Of a DNA stretch of 64,000 nucleotides, positions 23,087-35,828 are shown piece after piece. Position numbers and translations under genes: made by a program. The stretch is from positions 1,606,355-1,670,354 of the forward strand of contig CM034539.1 in assembly GCA_020002185.1 (NCBI GenBank), in the 5' to 3' direction. How positions within the stretch are numbered: the first letter of the stretch is position 1; each line of letters opens with the position of its first letter. This stretch comes from Paraescarpia echinospica. Lineage: Eukaryota; Annelida; Polychaeta; Sabellida; Siboglinidae. The notes under the pieces are model-generated. The model saw nothing but the letters and a program-made list of their open reading frames with translations. It did no database searches and was not told where the DNA came from.

Positions 23087-23106
23087 TGTGTGTGTGTGTG
23101 TGTGCA
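22980..23106. repeat. (TG)n microsatellite (copy 1)
   Basis: TG dinucleotide with TGTATG and GAGTG interruptions. The copy-2 equivalent at 33830-33952 differs in length. Confidence 0.95.
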
Positions 23107-23319
23107 TGCGTGGGGGAGGGACGGCCAGGATCAACACTATTTGTTGTGCTTTACGAATGCACGAAATCGCCTCAGTAATGCAACAAACGTACACACGTAC
23201 GCACACTGTAATATTATGTACGTGACCTCCCCTCTTCATATTGCTCGCCTTGCCGTGTCCTTCTCGTCTTTTCTTGTCTCTTCCTTGCAATGCTGCGGCT
23301 ACTGTCGCCGCTGCTTTCT

Positions 23320-23520
23320 ATCTGCTGCTGCTGCTGCTGATGGTGATGATGATGGAGATGATCATGGTGATGAAGGTGATGATGGAGATAATGATAGAGA
23401 GGATGTAAAAATGATAGCGATGGCGATGATGGTAATTATGATGTGGATGAAGACGATGCTAATGATGATGATGACGACGACGATAATAAGGGTCATAATG
23501 ACGACGATGACGATGACAAC

Positions 23521-23553
<33 letters not shown>

Positions 23554-23650
23554 AGGTGTAGATGATGATAGGTGTAGATGATGATGATGATGATGATGAT
23601 GATGACGATGACAACGATGATGATGATGATGATGATGGTAGGTGTAGATG
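23320..23650. repeat. CTG then (GAT)n trinucleotide tract (copy 1)
   Basis: A short (CTG)5 is followed by GAT/GAC-rich sequence with the string gataggtgtagatgat repeated near 23550-23650. Confidence 0.9.
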
Positions 23651-24560
23651 ATGCGGCTGTTTCTACCGCCTCCACCGCTAACCGTACAGCTACACGTACG
23701 TCACGTACTTTAACATTAACGTTTAACGAACAAATACGACACGCTCTATGTCTAAATAAATCACTTCTGCTAATGACGACACTTCCTCGCGGACGTGTTA
23801 ATTACCCCCATCCGGGTTTGTCCGTCCCCCCGCGTGTGGTGAGGGTGGCGAGGCTCGGCAGATGCTGCAGCCTAATTTGAATTGGCTGCCGAAATATAGT
23901 CATTATTTATCGGAGGGTAAGTCGATACAAGATTCCCTGGAGTGGGCGTGGGGTAGAGATGTCGGCTGATCGTGGGGTGCCGGACTAGTAAGGGGTGATT
24001 AGGCGATTGAACCCAACGGATCGAACCCCCAGTGGATATGGGGTCGTTACGTCGGTGGTATACTGAGTTCGTGCTCCCTGCGGCTGGAATTGCTTCCCGT
24101 CGGGCACGTGAGAAGCGCCGAGCAGGCAGTGTGTGCGAGAGTAATGTCGTCACTGACTCTCTACAAGGGTCTGTAGCAGTCGGCTGTAGATCTAGAGTTC
24201 GTACCAAACTGCAACAGCGACGACGACGGTGATGATGATGTTTCTGCTGCTGGTGTTGATGTTATATTATGAAAAACCATCTTTCATATTAATATTTAGG
24301 TATATACTTTAGCTCTATTACAGTTAGATTATGTCATTGTGTTATGTATAGGACAGCAAAATGTACGCGATTTCGTCATTGTGGCGTCAACGTGTTGTTA
24401 GATAGTATTAGTTTCATTTATTATAAAAGGGATACTATATTAATATTTTATAAACGCGCATTCTGATAAATATATAGTGGTTTCATAAATGTATACTTCG
24501 TTAACTGTAACATCGCCCCGCGTGTCTATAAACTTGCAAGAATGAGATTAATAATTAGGT
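23651..24560. other. Intergenic, no gene recognised
   Basis: A 111-codon minus frame (23872-24207) and a 66-codon + frame overlap and have no domain. On the minus strand near 24025 the string ggttcgatccgttgg looks like a B box but has no partner A box. Confidence 0.4.
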
Positions 24561-24561
24561 C

Positions 24562-25007
24562 TGGGCGTTCCGTTCGTTCGTTTGTTCGTTCGTTTGTTCC
24601 TTCCTTCCTTCCTTCCATCGTTCTTTCTTTTGTTCGTTCGTTAATTTCTTCCTTATTTCTTTTGTTCGTTCATTCGTTTGTTCCTTCCTTCCTTCCTTCT
24701 TCGTTTTGTTCGTTTGTTCGTTCCTTTCTTCCTTCTTTCTTTTGTTCGTTCGTTCGTTCGTTCCTTCTTTTTCTTTCTTTTGTCCGTTCGTTCGTTCCTT
24801 CCTCCCTTCCTTCTTTTGTTCGCTCGTTCGTTCATTCGTTCATTCCTTCGTTCCTTCGTTCATTCATTCCTTCATTCCTTCTTTCTTTCTCTTGTTCGTC
24901 TATTCGTTCGTTCATTTGAACGTTCATTCGTTCGTTCGTTCGGTCGTTCGTTCGTTCCGTCCGCATTCCATCGTCCCTTTTCCTTCTTTCCTTCTTTCTT
25001 TCGTTTT
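24562..25007. repeat. TTCG/TTCC/TTCT tetranucleotide tract (copy 1)
   Basis: About 445 bp of pyrimidine-rich TTCN units with little strand balance. It gives Phe/Ser/Arg-rich artefact frames on the + strand. Confidence 0.93.
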
Positions 25008-25940
25008 CTGTGATCCAGTATAGCTGATTCATTTGAAGATCATCATAAACGGTACTTCTTTTTCATAAGCCCATCATTGTCTGTGCAACGCTTGTTCGGA
25101 GACAGAAGTAACAAGATGTAGAATTGGCGAATCCCTCGGGTCATTCCCGAAACAGCGCGCTACAAAAAACAAAAAATTTGTTTTTATTCGATGATATATC
25201 AGAGTCTACGAAAAATGCAGAGAAACGAACATCTTAGCACATTTATTTTAACAGAAAAAGCAGCATAGCAACTTCACTGAGTAAGCGGGCGAAAGTGGAT
25301 CAAAGATAGACGGCGGTGGAATGTGTCGCTGCCATAGCCGCTGTCACGCGATTGTCACGTCGCTGTCACTGCCGTCGTCACAGCGGGCAGCGACTGTCCC
25401 CCCACCCTCCCCCGTTCCTCGCGTACCCGTCGCGCGAAACTCGACACCGCCCTACTGAATGCGCCTTAATAAGCTTAACAAATTTCACGGCGATGCATGG
25501 TGTGTGATACGCGCAACTCGTCACTTTCCCACTCGCGATCTCGCAGCCTTTTAGCGATATTGACAGTTTGACTACATGGCGGCAGCTTTGCTTTCAAGTA
25601 GTGCAACTCTAGGCTGCCGGATCGCCGACAAATCGGGGAAGTTTGGCCGGCGATAAAGGGGCATAGTCACCCACGTCGGGCGGGATAGCTTTACGCCCCG
25701 CGGCAGTTTTTTGCGCTTCTTGCAAAAGAGCAAAGCGATTACTGTAAAACGTGATTATGGTAACAATGAGCTGACAAGGGACGGCGTATTTTCCCACGAG
25801 GACACTGGCAGGTTCCGCTATACGTGGAGTAGACGTGAAGGCCTGCACTGGACGGTTCGTTTGGTCAGTGCGTAATTAGGATATCAACTGCTCGAGTCGA
25901 CTGGTGTCGTTTTGTACTGCGGCTGGACGTCTGAATGTTT
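25008..25940. other. Intergenic, no gene recognised
   Basis: Mixed composition with a GC-rich part at 25300-25450. Frames of 63 and 79 codons are unassigned. Confidence 0.45.
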
Positions 25941-25944
25941 GGTA

Positions 25945-26105
25945 GTGTGTGTGTGTGTGCGTGTGTATGCGTGTGTGAGTATGCGTGTGCGTGTATATGC
26001 GTGCGGGTGCGCGTGCGCGAGTGATTATGCACGTATGAACGGGTGTGCGTCAGTGTGTGCATGTGCATGCATGCGTGCGTGCCTACATGCACGCGTGCGT
26101 ACGGG
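25945..26105. repeat. GT/GCGT-rich tract (copy 1)
   Basis: Alternating GTGT, GCGT and ATGC units directly before the CCTG repeat. Confidence 0.8.
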
Positions 26106-26139
26106 CCTGTTTGTTTATACGTCTGTCTCTCTCTCTAAC

Positions 26140-26176
26140 TGCCTGCCTGCCTGCCTTCCTGCCTGCCTGCCTGCCT

Positions 26177-26212
<36 letters not shown>

Positions 26213-26232
26213 TCCTGCCTGCCTGCCTGCTT

Positions 26233-26272
<40 letters not shown>
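26140..26272. repeat. (CCTG)n repeat, about 132 bp (copy 1)
   Basis: Tetranucleotide GCCT with interspersed CCTT variants. The matching tract in copy 2 is 162 bp longer. Confidence 0.95.
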
Positions 26273-27290
26273 ATTTGTACACTAGGCCCTACTGTCCACA
26301 TGAATTTAGGTTGTGGAGAATTCGTTACGTTCAGTTGCAGACCAAGAAACCAAAACGTGGGTGTAAAATTATTAAAAATGTAAAAACACATAACAGTCCA
26401 CACCTGTTAAACTCAAACGCCGTATGCGACTATTATCTGACCAGATGATCACTGCCATTTACCCGCGACATCGCACACGTAACGGTTTCTTGTCGCTACG
26501 GCTGACTCACGATATCGCGGTTTGGAAAACTCGTCTCCGTGTCGGAAATCCAGCATAAGTTGTCACGCCGTCTGCGCACGTACAATAGATGCCGCGGGAC
26601 GTGGACCCGCGGGCAAAGGTCTGTGACTGGTTATTAGTCGCTAGTGTAACCAATCATGTCAATGACACGACCGACCGTATCGAACACTGCGGTTTCTTGT
26701 CTTTCTGCTCTACTGTCTTATTCACTTAACGAACTTCTAATTGTTTTTGTGCGTGAATTTTGATAAGTGGTTGTTGAATTGACTGAACGCACAAGCCGTG
26801 GTGTGAGGAGAAAGTTCAACAAACACTTGGCTATTATGGAGTTAGCTTTTATTATGGTTCGAACAATTCTGATAATAATTAATTCGACGTCTCTGCTAAT
26901 TGTGTACGCAGTGACATTACTTGCAGTTCGTATTACGTAGATGCACACATTTGTGTTCACGCCGACAGGAGTACAAGTCCACTACCTTTCCCTTTACATA
27001 TTATCACCAGAAAACAACATTCTTTAGTTAGCACATCTCTAACTCCAGATGCCGTAATCAATTATTTTCTTTGTTGCCAGTAATACTCAAGTGTGGAACA
27101 CCCTCAACAGACAGTAAGATAAACCAGTGTGGATTAATTTAAGAACAACGCATTGATATGTAAGAATTATATTTTTAAAATACGTGTCAAGCTTCAGTGC
27201 ATTAACAATGTGTTTCCTATCACACAAGCGCACTTAAACTCAATCGATGTGTTTGGAATAATATTAATAACAACAACAATAATAATAATA
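26273..27290. other. Intergenic, nothing recognised
   Basis: Unique-looking sequence between two repeats in the duplicated block. An 80-codon minus frame is unassigned. Confidence 0.5.
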
Positions 27291-27291
27291 A

Positions 27292-27520
27292 GAAGAACAT
27301 GAACATGAACATGAACATGAACATGAACGTGAACGTGAACGTGAACATGAACATGAACATAAACATAAACATGAACATGAACATGAACACGAACATGAAC
27401 ATGAACACGAACATGAACAAGAACAAAACCAAGAACAAGAACAAGAACAAGAACATGAACATGAACAAGAACAAGGACATGAACAAAAACAAGTACATGA
27501 ACATGAACAAGAATAACAAG
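27292..27520. repeat. (GAACAT)n hexanucleotide repeat (copy 1)
   Basis: GAACAT units with GAACGT, AAACAT and GAACAA variants. In one + frame it reads as alternating Glu and His/Arg/Gln, but stops follow. The copy-2 equivalent is 30 bp longer. Confidence 0.93.
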
Positions 27521-27645
27521 CAGAAGAATATGACGTGGTAGAATCAGAAAATGATGATGAAGAAGAAGATAAAGAAGATGAAGAAAACTAAAGAGAAGAC
27601 AAATAATAATAAGATGATGATAGAGAAGAAGTCGAAGAAGACAAA

Positions 27646-28645
27646 NNNNNNNNNNNNNNNNNNNNNNNNNNNNNNNNNNNNNNNNNNNNNNNNNNNNNNN
27701 NNNNNNNNNNNNNNNNNNNNNNNNNNNNNNNNNNNNNNNNNNNNNNNNNNNNNNNNNNNNNNNNNNNNNNNNNNNNNNNNNNNNNNNNNNNNNNNNNNNN
27801 NNNNNNNNNNNNNNNNNNNNNNNNNNNNNNNNNNNNNNNNNNNNNNNNNNNNNNNNNNNNNNNNNNNNNNNNNNNNNNNNNNNNNNNNNNNNNNNNNNNN
27901 NNNNNNNNNNNNNNNNNNNNNNNNNNNNNNNNNNNNNNNNNNNNNNNNNNNNNNNNNNNNNNNNNNNNNNNNNNNNNNNNNNNNNNNNNNNNNNNNNNNN
28001 NNNNNNNNNNNNNNNNNNNNNNNNNNNNNNNNNNNNNNNNNNNNNNNNNNNNNNNNNNNNNNNNNNNNNNNNNNNNNNNNNNNNNNNNNNNNNNNNNNNN
28101 NNNNNNNNNNNNNNNNNNNNNNNNNNNNNNNNNNNNNNNNNNNNNNNNNNNNNNNNNNNNNNNNNNNNNNNNNNNNNNNNNNNNNNNNNNNNNNNNNNNN
28201 NNNNNNNNNNNNNNNNNNNNNNNNNNNNNNNNNNNNNNNNNNNNNNNNNNNNNNNNNNNNNNNNNNNNNNNNNNNNNNNNNNNNNNNNNNNNNNNNNNNN
28301 NNNNNNNNNNNNNNNNNNNNNNNNNNNNNNNNNNNNNNNNNNNNNNNNNNNNNNNNNNNNNNNNNNNNNNNNNNNNNNNNNNNNNNNNNNNNNNNNNNNN
28401 NNNNNNNNNNNNNNNNNNNNNNNNNNNNNNNNNNNNNNNNNNNNNNNNNNNNNNNNNNNNNNNNNNNNNNNNNNNNNNNNNNNNNNNNNNNNNNNNNNNN
28501 NNNNNNNNNNNNNNNNNNNNNNNNNNNNNNNNNNNNNNNNNNNNNNNNNNNNNNNNNNNNNNNNNNNNNNNNNNNNNNNNNNNNNNNNNNNNNNNNNNNN
28601 NNNNNNNNNNNNNNNNNNNNNNNNNNNNNNNNNNNNNNNNNNNNN
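27646..28645. other. Assembly gap, exactly 1000 N
   Basis: A run of 1000 N, a round placeholder length. The sequence on either side is two copies of the same block, so the true gap may be zero or negative (overlap). Confidence 0.99.
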
Positions 28646-28705
<60 letters not shown>

Positions 28706-29109
28706 CACTACATTCATTTCACGTCATTAAAAGACTGATTGCAACAGGAATAAAAGGTAATTTCTTACGGTTTGTTTTGCACGAGGGGCACCTAAAGCGG
28801 CGTCCCGACGGCAGAGTCTCAATCAAACATGGTATATAGAGCATGACTATCATTGGCTAAAATAGAAGGTGCTTTCCTTAGTATCTGTTGTTCACAAAAC
28901 TGAGTGATGTCTCTCTGAGTCTCTCCGATTATTTTGGAGCTGACATGTACACACTTCTGTAAACTGTTCTTGTTTTTAACACGCAGGTTGAAATACAAGC
29001 AGATAAACGAAAAGTATGTGTGCATGCGTGTTTTGTGTGCAAAATCGCACTCCTAAAGATGTTTGACGTCCTCTTTTTTCGTACGATTGCACAATAACAC
29101 GACATCAAC

Positions 29110-29160
29110 TGACGTGCGTTGACGTGCGTTGACGTGTGTTGACGTGCGTTGACGTCACAA
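29110..29160. promoter_or_regulatory. CRE-like decamer repeat (copy 2)
   Basis: Identical to 18480-18530, with TGACGTCA at 29150-29157. Confidence 0.4.
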
Positions 29161-30275
29161 TCGTTATGACAAAGGTGTAAACTTGACCGTCTTCACCAGT
29201 CAAATGTGTTTAATGAATCACGATTGTTAATATAACTTAGCAGTTACTTTTTAATGGATATCGCCTTTCACTTTGCGATGTAAATACGATATTCTATGCA
29301 AAACATTGACGTTATTATTATTAAAGGGAAACAAAAGGAAACGTTTTGTGTGTTATACATCTAAACAGATTAATAGACACTAACCATTTACAACTCCAAT
29401 ATAAGCCACCGTAGAGGTTAACTCAGAATACGATCTCAAAATGGTCGGTTCTAATAAAAACGTCCGATATCCTAGAGGCTGACGTCATGCCCATGACGCA
29501 GTAAATTGACCAATAAGCGCCTAGCAGTAACGTCGGTTATGACGCGCCAGGTTCCTAGTCTCGCTGGACATGTACATGTATACGATAGGCCGGCTCATTT
29601 ATTGATTTCTCACAACCCTTTCAAATCAGAAGCTGAGTTACACTTTTGTAAGCACGAACTACTATTATAACGCCATACCATGCACAGTGCTGACGTAACA
29701 TTTTTATAAGTTTCAGCGACTAAGCAAATTATTTACGTTGTAAACTGATATACTAGCTATGGGAGTGTGGATATAAACATATCGCAATATACACTAGAAC
29801 AACATACATAATGGAAAGTGGTATAACCAGCTGCGAATATATCATTACAAATGCTAAAAATAGTTGACGTTTACTGGCTTCGCAAACTAGACCAGAATTC
29901 CCGGTTCAACGACAAGCTAACTGAGAAGAGTAGGAACCCGTGACGTCAGCCTTTCTAAAATGGCGCTGTCATACAACTTGAATTGTAAGTCTTCAACAAT
30001 GGTATTCTAACACACTACTATTTACTACGTGGTCTTTGGCGACTGCAGACATTAAATGGATGACTGAAATGAATGTAACACTAAAAGTATGTAGTGGTAA
30101 TAATGATTGTGTTTGGAGTGTTGCTTCTTGGAGAATTTTGTTGTACACAAAATTACTTCGTGAACAAAAAAAAATCCGACTTGTACCTTTAACCCACACC
30201 GGATTAACTAGTAATGAATCAACGATAAATTCACCCGTCACTACACATGATTGTAGCAGACATAATTAAAGGGAA

Positions 30276-30430
30276 CCAGTAGGTTCCTATACCCGGAATT
30301 AGCTGGCGTAGTGATTTGTAACAGGAAGTTTACTGTGTTGAACGTGGGAAAATGGGACATCGTTAAACACCAAAGGGTACAGCAGTTAACGCTCCCCGAC
30401 TTGGCCGTATTGGAAATAAAGCTTGCTTTA
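30276..30430 (-). mobile_element. Element A3, first part (copy 2)
   Basis: Same as 19645-19799. It ends at ttgcttta before element B. Confidence 0.75.
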
Positions 30431-30676
30431 TAGGAAATAAAAACAAGGCATTAGCTAAAATCCGTTTTCCATGTGTACAGAAAGTTTAATATTGCATGTA
30501 ACATTCGAGAACATTAAAAAAATACAGAAAAATACATTTGTAGCATAAATTCGATTTTAAACCCGTCTGTGTAGCGATTCCCGCGGAAAATAAAAATTTA
30601 ATGAGCTAGGCGATCACGTGGTATCTTAACGTCACACATGACTCACACTCGCAGCAGGCCGACCCTTTCTATGCAT

Positions 30677-31069
30677 TCAAAGCATGTTTACATGGATAAT
30701 GTTGGGGTCGAAACGAGCGTCAGAATGAGTTGTTATGCAATAATCCGATGTAATACAAACACTAGTCATCATAGAGGAACAAGCAGTTATCTTACGGTTC
30801 CACATGAATTCAATTTTACTCAAAATAATGAATGCGAATGAGCCTACAAGTCGACTAGGTTTCGCCGAGCTTGGCCCTGGTCTCGTTTTCAGAATAATTA
30901 TATCGAATGCAACCAACGGGAGATAATTTACACCAATAAACATACATAGCAAACATATATTGTATCCAGCTACAGAAAGTAACGTGTAAAATCTCATAAT
31001 ATCACTAGAATATCGATGTATGAAGGAGGAGTTGTACAATTTATCATAACCACTGAAATCAGTCAGCAA
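30677..31069 (-). CDS. Unassigned 130-codon frame, left arm of B (copy 2)
   Basis: Same protein as at 20046-20438 with one substitution (GVNYLP for GVDYLP). Function unknown. Confidence 0.35.
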   Translation of the reverse strand: MLTDFSGYDKLYNSSFIHRYSSDIMRFYTLLSVAGYNICLLCMFIGVNYLPLVAFDIIILKTRPGPSSAKPSRLVGSFAFIILSKIEFMWNRKITACSSMMTSVCITSDYCITTHSDARFDPNIIHVNML

Positions 31070-31761
31070 ATTTCTGTCGGCCTTGATAGCTCAGTTGGTA
31101 AACGCGTTGGTTCCTTTGCGTCTTTTTTTTACAATCGGGCGACGCCGGTTCAATCCTGACAGCATGCAAACTATTGATTTTCTTTACACTTTTATTGTTG
31201 ATGTTTTCACGAAGTAATATAAACCAAATCATTTAGTATACTATGATGCACTGTTTGTAAATATTTTTATATATTTTTGTAGTAATTATTTATTCGCCAC
31301 AAAAATTAAAATATGGTCATTATATACAACGATGTTTCTAAATTGTATTTATCCAGACAAATCACAATCTGTTTTCACACATATAATTACAATATATTAC
31401 TGTACAATATATTTACAATTAATAAATTAGATATCCATTACATTATATTTGTTTGGATAAATAAAATTTAGAAACATCGTTATATAATGACCATATTTTC
31501 ATTTTTGTGGCGAATAAATAATTACTACAAAATAAAAATTATTTACAAACAGTGCATCATAGTATACTAAATGATTTGGTTTATATTACATCGTGAAAAC
31601 ATCAACAACAAAAGTGTAAAGAAAATCAATAGTTTGCATGCTGTCAGGATTGAACCGGCGTCGCCCGATTGTAAAATGAATAACTAGGAACCAACGCGCC
31701 TACCCACTGAGCTAGCGGGACCAGCGGAAACTCTGTAACTGATTTAAGTTGTTATGGTAAA

Positions 31762-32115
31762 TTGTACAACTCCTTCATATTTCGATATTTTAGTGATATT
31801 ATGAGATTATACACGTTACTTTATGTAGCTGGATACAATATATGTTTGCTATGTATGTTTATTGGTGTAGATTATCTCCCGTTGGTTGCATTCGATATAA
31901 TTATTCTGAAAACGAGCCCAAGCTCGGCGAAACCTAGTCGACTTGTAGGCCCATTCGCATACGTTGTTTTGAATAAAATTGGATTCATGTGGAACCGTAA
32001 GATAACTGTTTGTTCCTCTATGATGACTAGTGTTTGTATTACGTCGGAAAATTGCACAATAACTCATTCTGACGCTCGTTTCGACCCAAAAGCTATACTT
32101 GTAAACATGCTCTGA
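31762..32115 (+). CDS. Unassigned 117-codon frame, right arm of B (copy 2)
   Basis: Same protein as at 21152-21505 with three substitutions (FIFRYF, YLPLVAF, KTSPSSAKP). Function unknown. Confidence 0.35.
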   Translation: MYNSFIFRYFSDIMRLYTLLYVAGYNICLLCMFIGVDYLPLVAFDIIILKTSPSSAKPSRLVGPFAYVVLNKIGFMWNRKITVCSSMMTSVCITSENCTITHSDARFDPKAILVNML

Positions 32116-32345
32116 ATGCATGGAAAGGGTCGGCCTGATGCGAGTTTGAGTCATAAGTGACGTCACATCTCGGCATCCCTAAAAGCGCGCCAAAAATATG
32201 CATATTCGAAAATGTCCGGATGTACAGCATAAAATGTGGAATTTCTAATTCATTTAATTTTTTGATTTTTTTTGCTTGGAGGACGTGGAAATAGATAGCA
32301 GGATGTAATATAACATAAATTTAAGCAATATATGTTTTTATTCCC

Positions 32346-32515
32346 TTTAAAACTGGATGTTTTGTTTACTATTTAAACATGCGCCGGGGTCGTTCCTTCC
32401 AAATTGCATACGTTGTTACGGGCTTAGTAAACATAATTTGGCGGGCTGTATACATTCAACATAGTTATTATAATCTTAAGAACATTATATTAATTAATAC
32501 ATTATAAACTAGGAA
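32346..32515 (-). mobile_element. Element A3, second part (copy 2)
   Basis: Same as 21736-21905. Confidence 0.75.
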
Positions 32516-32610
32516 CAGACTGCCTTCTTTTAACACGGCGGATTAACCACTAATGAATTAACGATACACCCAGTCCCACTTGAAGGGACTTTGGTAGACC
32601 TAACATGCCA

Positions 32611-33330
32611 CGACGTGCCCTTGTCGTCTCACGGTGGCCACGACGTGCCCTTGTCGTCTCGCGGTGGCCACGACGTGCCCTTGTCGTCTCGCGGTGGCCA
32701 CGACGTGCCCTTGTCGTCTCGCGGTGGCCACGACGTGCCCCTGTCGTCTCGCGGTGGCCACGACGTGCCCTTGTCGTCTCGCGGTGGCCACGACGTGCCC
32801 CTGTCGTCTCGCGGTGGCCACGACGTGCCCCTGTCGTCTCGCGGTGGCCACGACGTGCCCTTGTCGTCTCGCGGTGGCCACGATGTGCCCCTGTCGTCTC
32901 GCGGTGGCCACGACGTGCCCTTGTCGTCTCGCGGTGGCCACGACGAGCCCTTGTCGTCTCGCGGTGGCCACGACGTGCCCCTGTCGTCTCGCGGTGGCCA
33001 CGACGTGCCCTTGTCGTCTCGCGGTGGCCACGACGTGCCCCTGTCGTCTCGCGGTGGCCACGACGTGCCCCTGTCGTCTCGCGGTGGCCACGACGTGCCC
33101 TTGTCGTCTCGCGGTGGCCACGATGTGCCCCTGTCGTCTCGCGGTGGCCACGACGTGCCCTTGTCGTCTCGCGGTGGCCACGACGAGCCCTTGTCGTCTC
33201 GCGGTGGCCACGACGTGCCCCTGTCGTCTCGCGGTGGCCACGACGTGCCCTTGTCGTCTCGCGGTGGCCACGACGTGCCCTTGTCGTCTCGCGGTGGCCA
33301 CGACGTGCCCCTGTCGTCTCGCGGTGGCAC
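32611..33330. repeat. 30-bp minisatellite, 24 copies (copy 2)
   Basis: Same unit as at 22001. The order is T T T T C T C C T atC T gagT C T C C T atC T gagT C T T C. Units 13-20 repeat units 5-12 exactly, and removing one such block gives the copy-1 map except for unit 3. One unit has acggtgg. Confidence 0.95.
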
Positions 33331-33829
33331 TAAGCTCTTAATAACTGCACTTATAACCAAAAGTGTCGTTGAATTCGCCTCGAATCGTTAAGAACGGAAG
33401 TGAAGTCATCGCACTTATCTCCACAGCGTCATCTGTGACAGCTGCGCGCAGGTGGTTTTGATTGGTGCGCCACTCGAAGACGTCACTTCCGTCTTCGCTC
33501 ACTCAGGAGGTCTCGTCTGATTGTCTGCGCGAGGCATGCGGAAATGAAAGGGCGACGGGTCTTAATCGTCGATTTAGGAAACTGATTCCGACGTGAGACC
33601 GGAACAGCGATCGCTGGTGGCGCTGTGGTTTCTGACGCTCGGTGCCATGGCTGCACCTGCCGAAACAAAGGCGGTCCTCGCTGCTGATTGCGGCTTCTGC
33701 GGTGAGAAGCGTTGACAAGTGACATATTTAGGTATCATCGCTGTGGTCTGACAGCTGGTCTGCCTCGAGCCATGCACCCGATATCATGTCGGCAATAAAC
33801 AGCACGAACGGTCAGCGGGGATGGTCGAG

Positions 33830-33952
<123 letters not shown>

Positions 33953-34157
33953 TGCGTGGGGGAGGGACGGCCAGGATGAACACTATTTGTTGTGCTTTAC
34001 GAATGCACGAAATCGCCTCAGTTCGTACACACGTACGCACACTGTAATATTATGTACGTGACCTCCCCTCTTCATATTGCTCGCCTTGCCGTGTCCTTCT
34101 CGTCTTTTCTTGTCTCTTCCTTGCAATGCTGCGGCTACTGTCGCCGCTGCTTTCTAT

Positions 34158-34465
34158 CTGCTGCTGCTGCTGCTGATGGTGATGATGATGGAGATGATCA
34201 TGGTGATGAAGGTGATGATGGAGATAATGATAGAGAGGATGTAAAAATGATAGCGATGGCGATGATGGTAATTATGATGTGGATGAAGACGATGCTAATG
34301 ATGATGATGACGACGACGATAATAAGGGTCATAATGACGACGATGACGATGACAACGATGATGATGATGATGATGATGATAGGTGTAGATGATGATAGGT
34401 GTAGATGATGATGATGATGATGATGACGATGACAACGATGATGATGATGATGATGATGGTAGGTG
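34158..34465. repeat. CTG and (GAT)n tract (copy 2)
   Basis: Equivalent of 23320-23650 with fewer GAT units. Confidence 0.9.
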
Positions 34466-35382
34466 TAGATGATGCGGCTGTTTCTACCGCCTCCACCGCT
34501 ATCCGTACAGCTACACGTACGTCACGTACTTTAACATTAACGTTTAACGAACAAATACGACACGCTCTATGTCTAAATAAATCACTTCTGCTAATGACGA
34601 CACTTCCTCGCGGACGTGTTAATTACCCTCATCCGGGCGTGTCCGTCCCCCCGCGTGGGGTGAGGGTGGCGAGGCTCGGCAGATGCTGCAGCCTAATTTG
34701 AATTGGCTGCCGAAATATAGTCATTATTTATCGGAGGGTAAGTCGATACAAGATTCCCTGGAGTGGGCGTGGGGTAGAGATGTCGGCTGATCGTGGGGTG
34801 CCGGACTAGTAAGGGGTGATTAGGCGATTGAACCCAACGGATCGAACCCCCAGTGGATATGGGGTCGTTACGTCGGTGGTATACTGAGTTCGTGCTCCCT
34901 GCGGCTGGAATTGCTTCCCGTCGGGCACGTGAGAAGCGCCGAGCAGGCAGTGTGTGCGAGAGTAATGTCGTCACTGACTCTCTACAAGGGTCTGTAGCAG
35001 TCGGCTGTAGATCTAGAGTTCGTACCAAACTGCAACAGCGACGACGACGGTGATGATGATGTTTCTGCTGCTGGTGTTGATGTTATATTATGAAAAACCA
35101 TCTTTCATATTAATATTTAGGTATATACTTTAGCTCTATTACAGTTAGATTATGTCATTGTGTTATGTATAGGACAGCAAAATGTACGCGATTTCGTCAT
35201 TGTGGCGTCAACGTGTTGTTAGATAGTATTAGTTTCATTTATTATAAAAGGGATACTATATTAATATTTTATAAACGCGCATTCTGATAAATATATAGTG
35301 GTTTCATAAATGTATACTTCGTTAACTGTAACATCGCCCCGCGTGTCTATAAACTTGCAAGAATGAGATTAATAATTAGGTC

Positions 35383-35828
35383 TGGGCGTTCCGTTCGTTC
35401 GTTTGTTCGTTCGTTTGTTCCTTCCTTCCTTCCTTCCATCGTTCTTTCTTTTGTTCGTTCGTTAATTTCTTCCTTATTTCTTTTGTTCGTTCATTCGTTT
35501 GTTCCTTCCTTCCTTCCTTCTTCGTTTTGTTCGTTTGTTCGTTCCTTTCTTCCTTCTTTCTTTTGTTCGTTCGTTCGTTCGTTCCTTCTTTTTCTTTCTT
35601 TTGTCCGTTCGTTCGTTCCTTCCTCCCTTCCTTCTTTTGTTCGCTCGTTCGTTCATTCGTTCATTCCTTCGTTCCTTCGTTCATTCATTCCTTCATTCCT
35701 TCTTTCTTTCTCTTGTTCGTCTATTCGTTCGTTCATTTGAACGTTCATTCGTTCGTTCGTTCGGTCGTTCGTTCGTTCCGTCCGCATTCCATCGTCCCTT
35801 TTCCTTCTTTCCTTCTTTCTTTCGTTTT
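35383..35828. repeat. TTCG/TTCC/TTCT tract (copy 2)
   Basis: Same length and, as far as I could compare, same sequence as 24562-25007. Confidence 0.93.

Larger units (their letters stand above)
30431..32345. mobile_element. Foldback element B (copy 2)
   Basis: 1915 bp, 21 bp shorter than in copy 1 because the loop-proximal tip has its apparently original form, atggtcattata followed by tacaacgatgtttc, which matches the opposite arm. The TTTA flanks are kept. The tRNA-like boxes are at 31087-31098 and 31147-31157 (+), and 31703-31714 and 31646-31656 (-). Confidence 0.8.

Noticed and set aside
27194..28738. Frames of about 370-500 codons crossing the first gap
   Set aside because: They consist mostly of N. 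The same holds for frames of 338-423 codons across 44067-45066.
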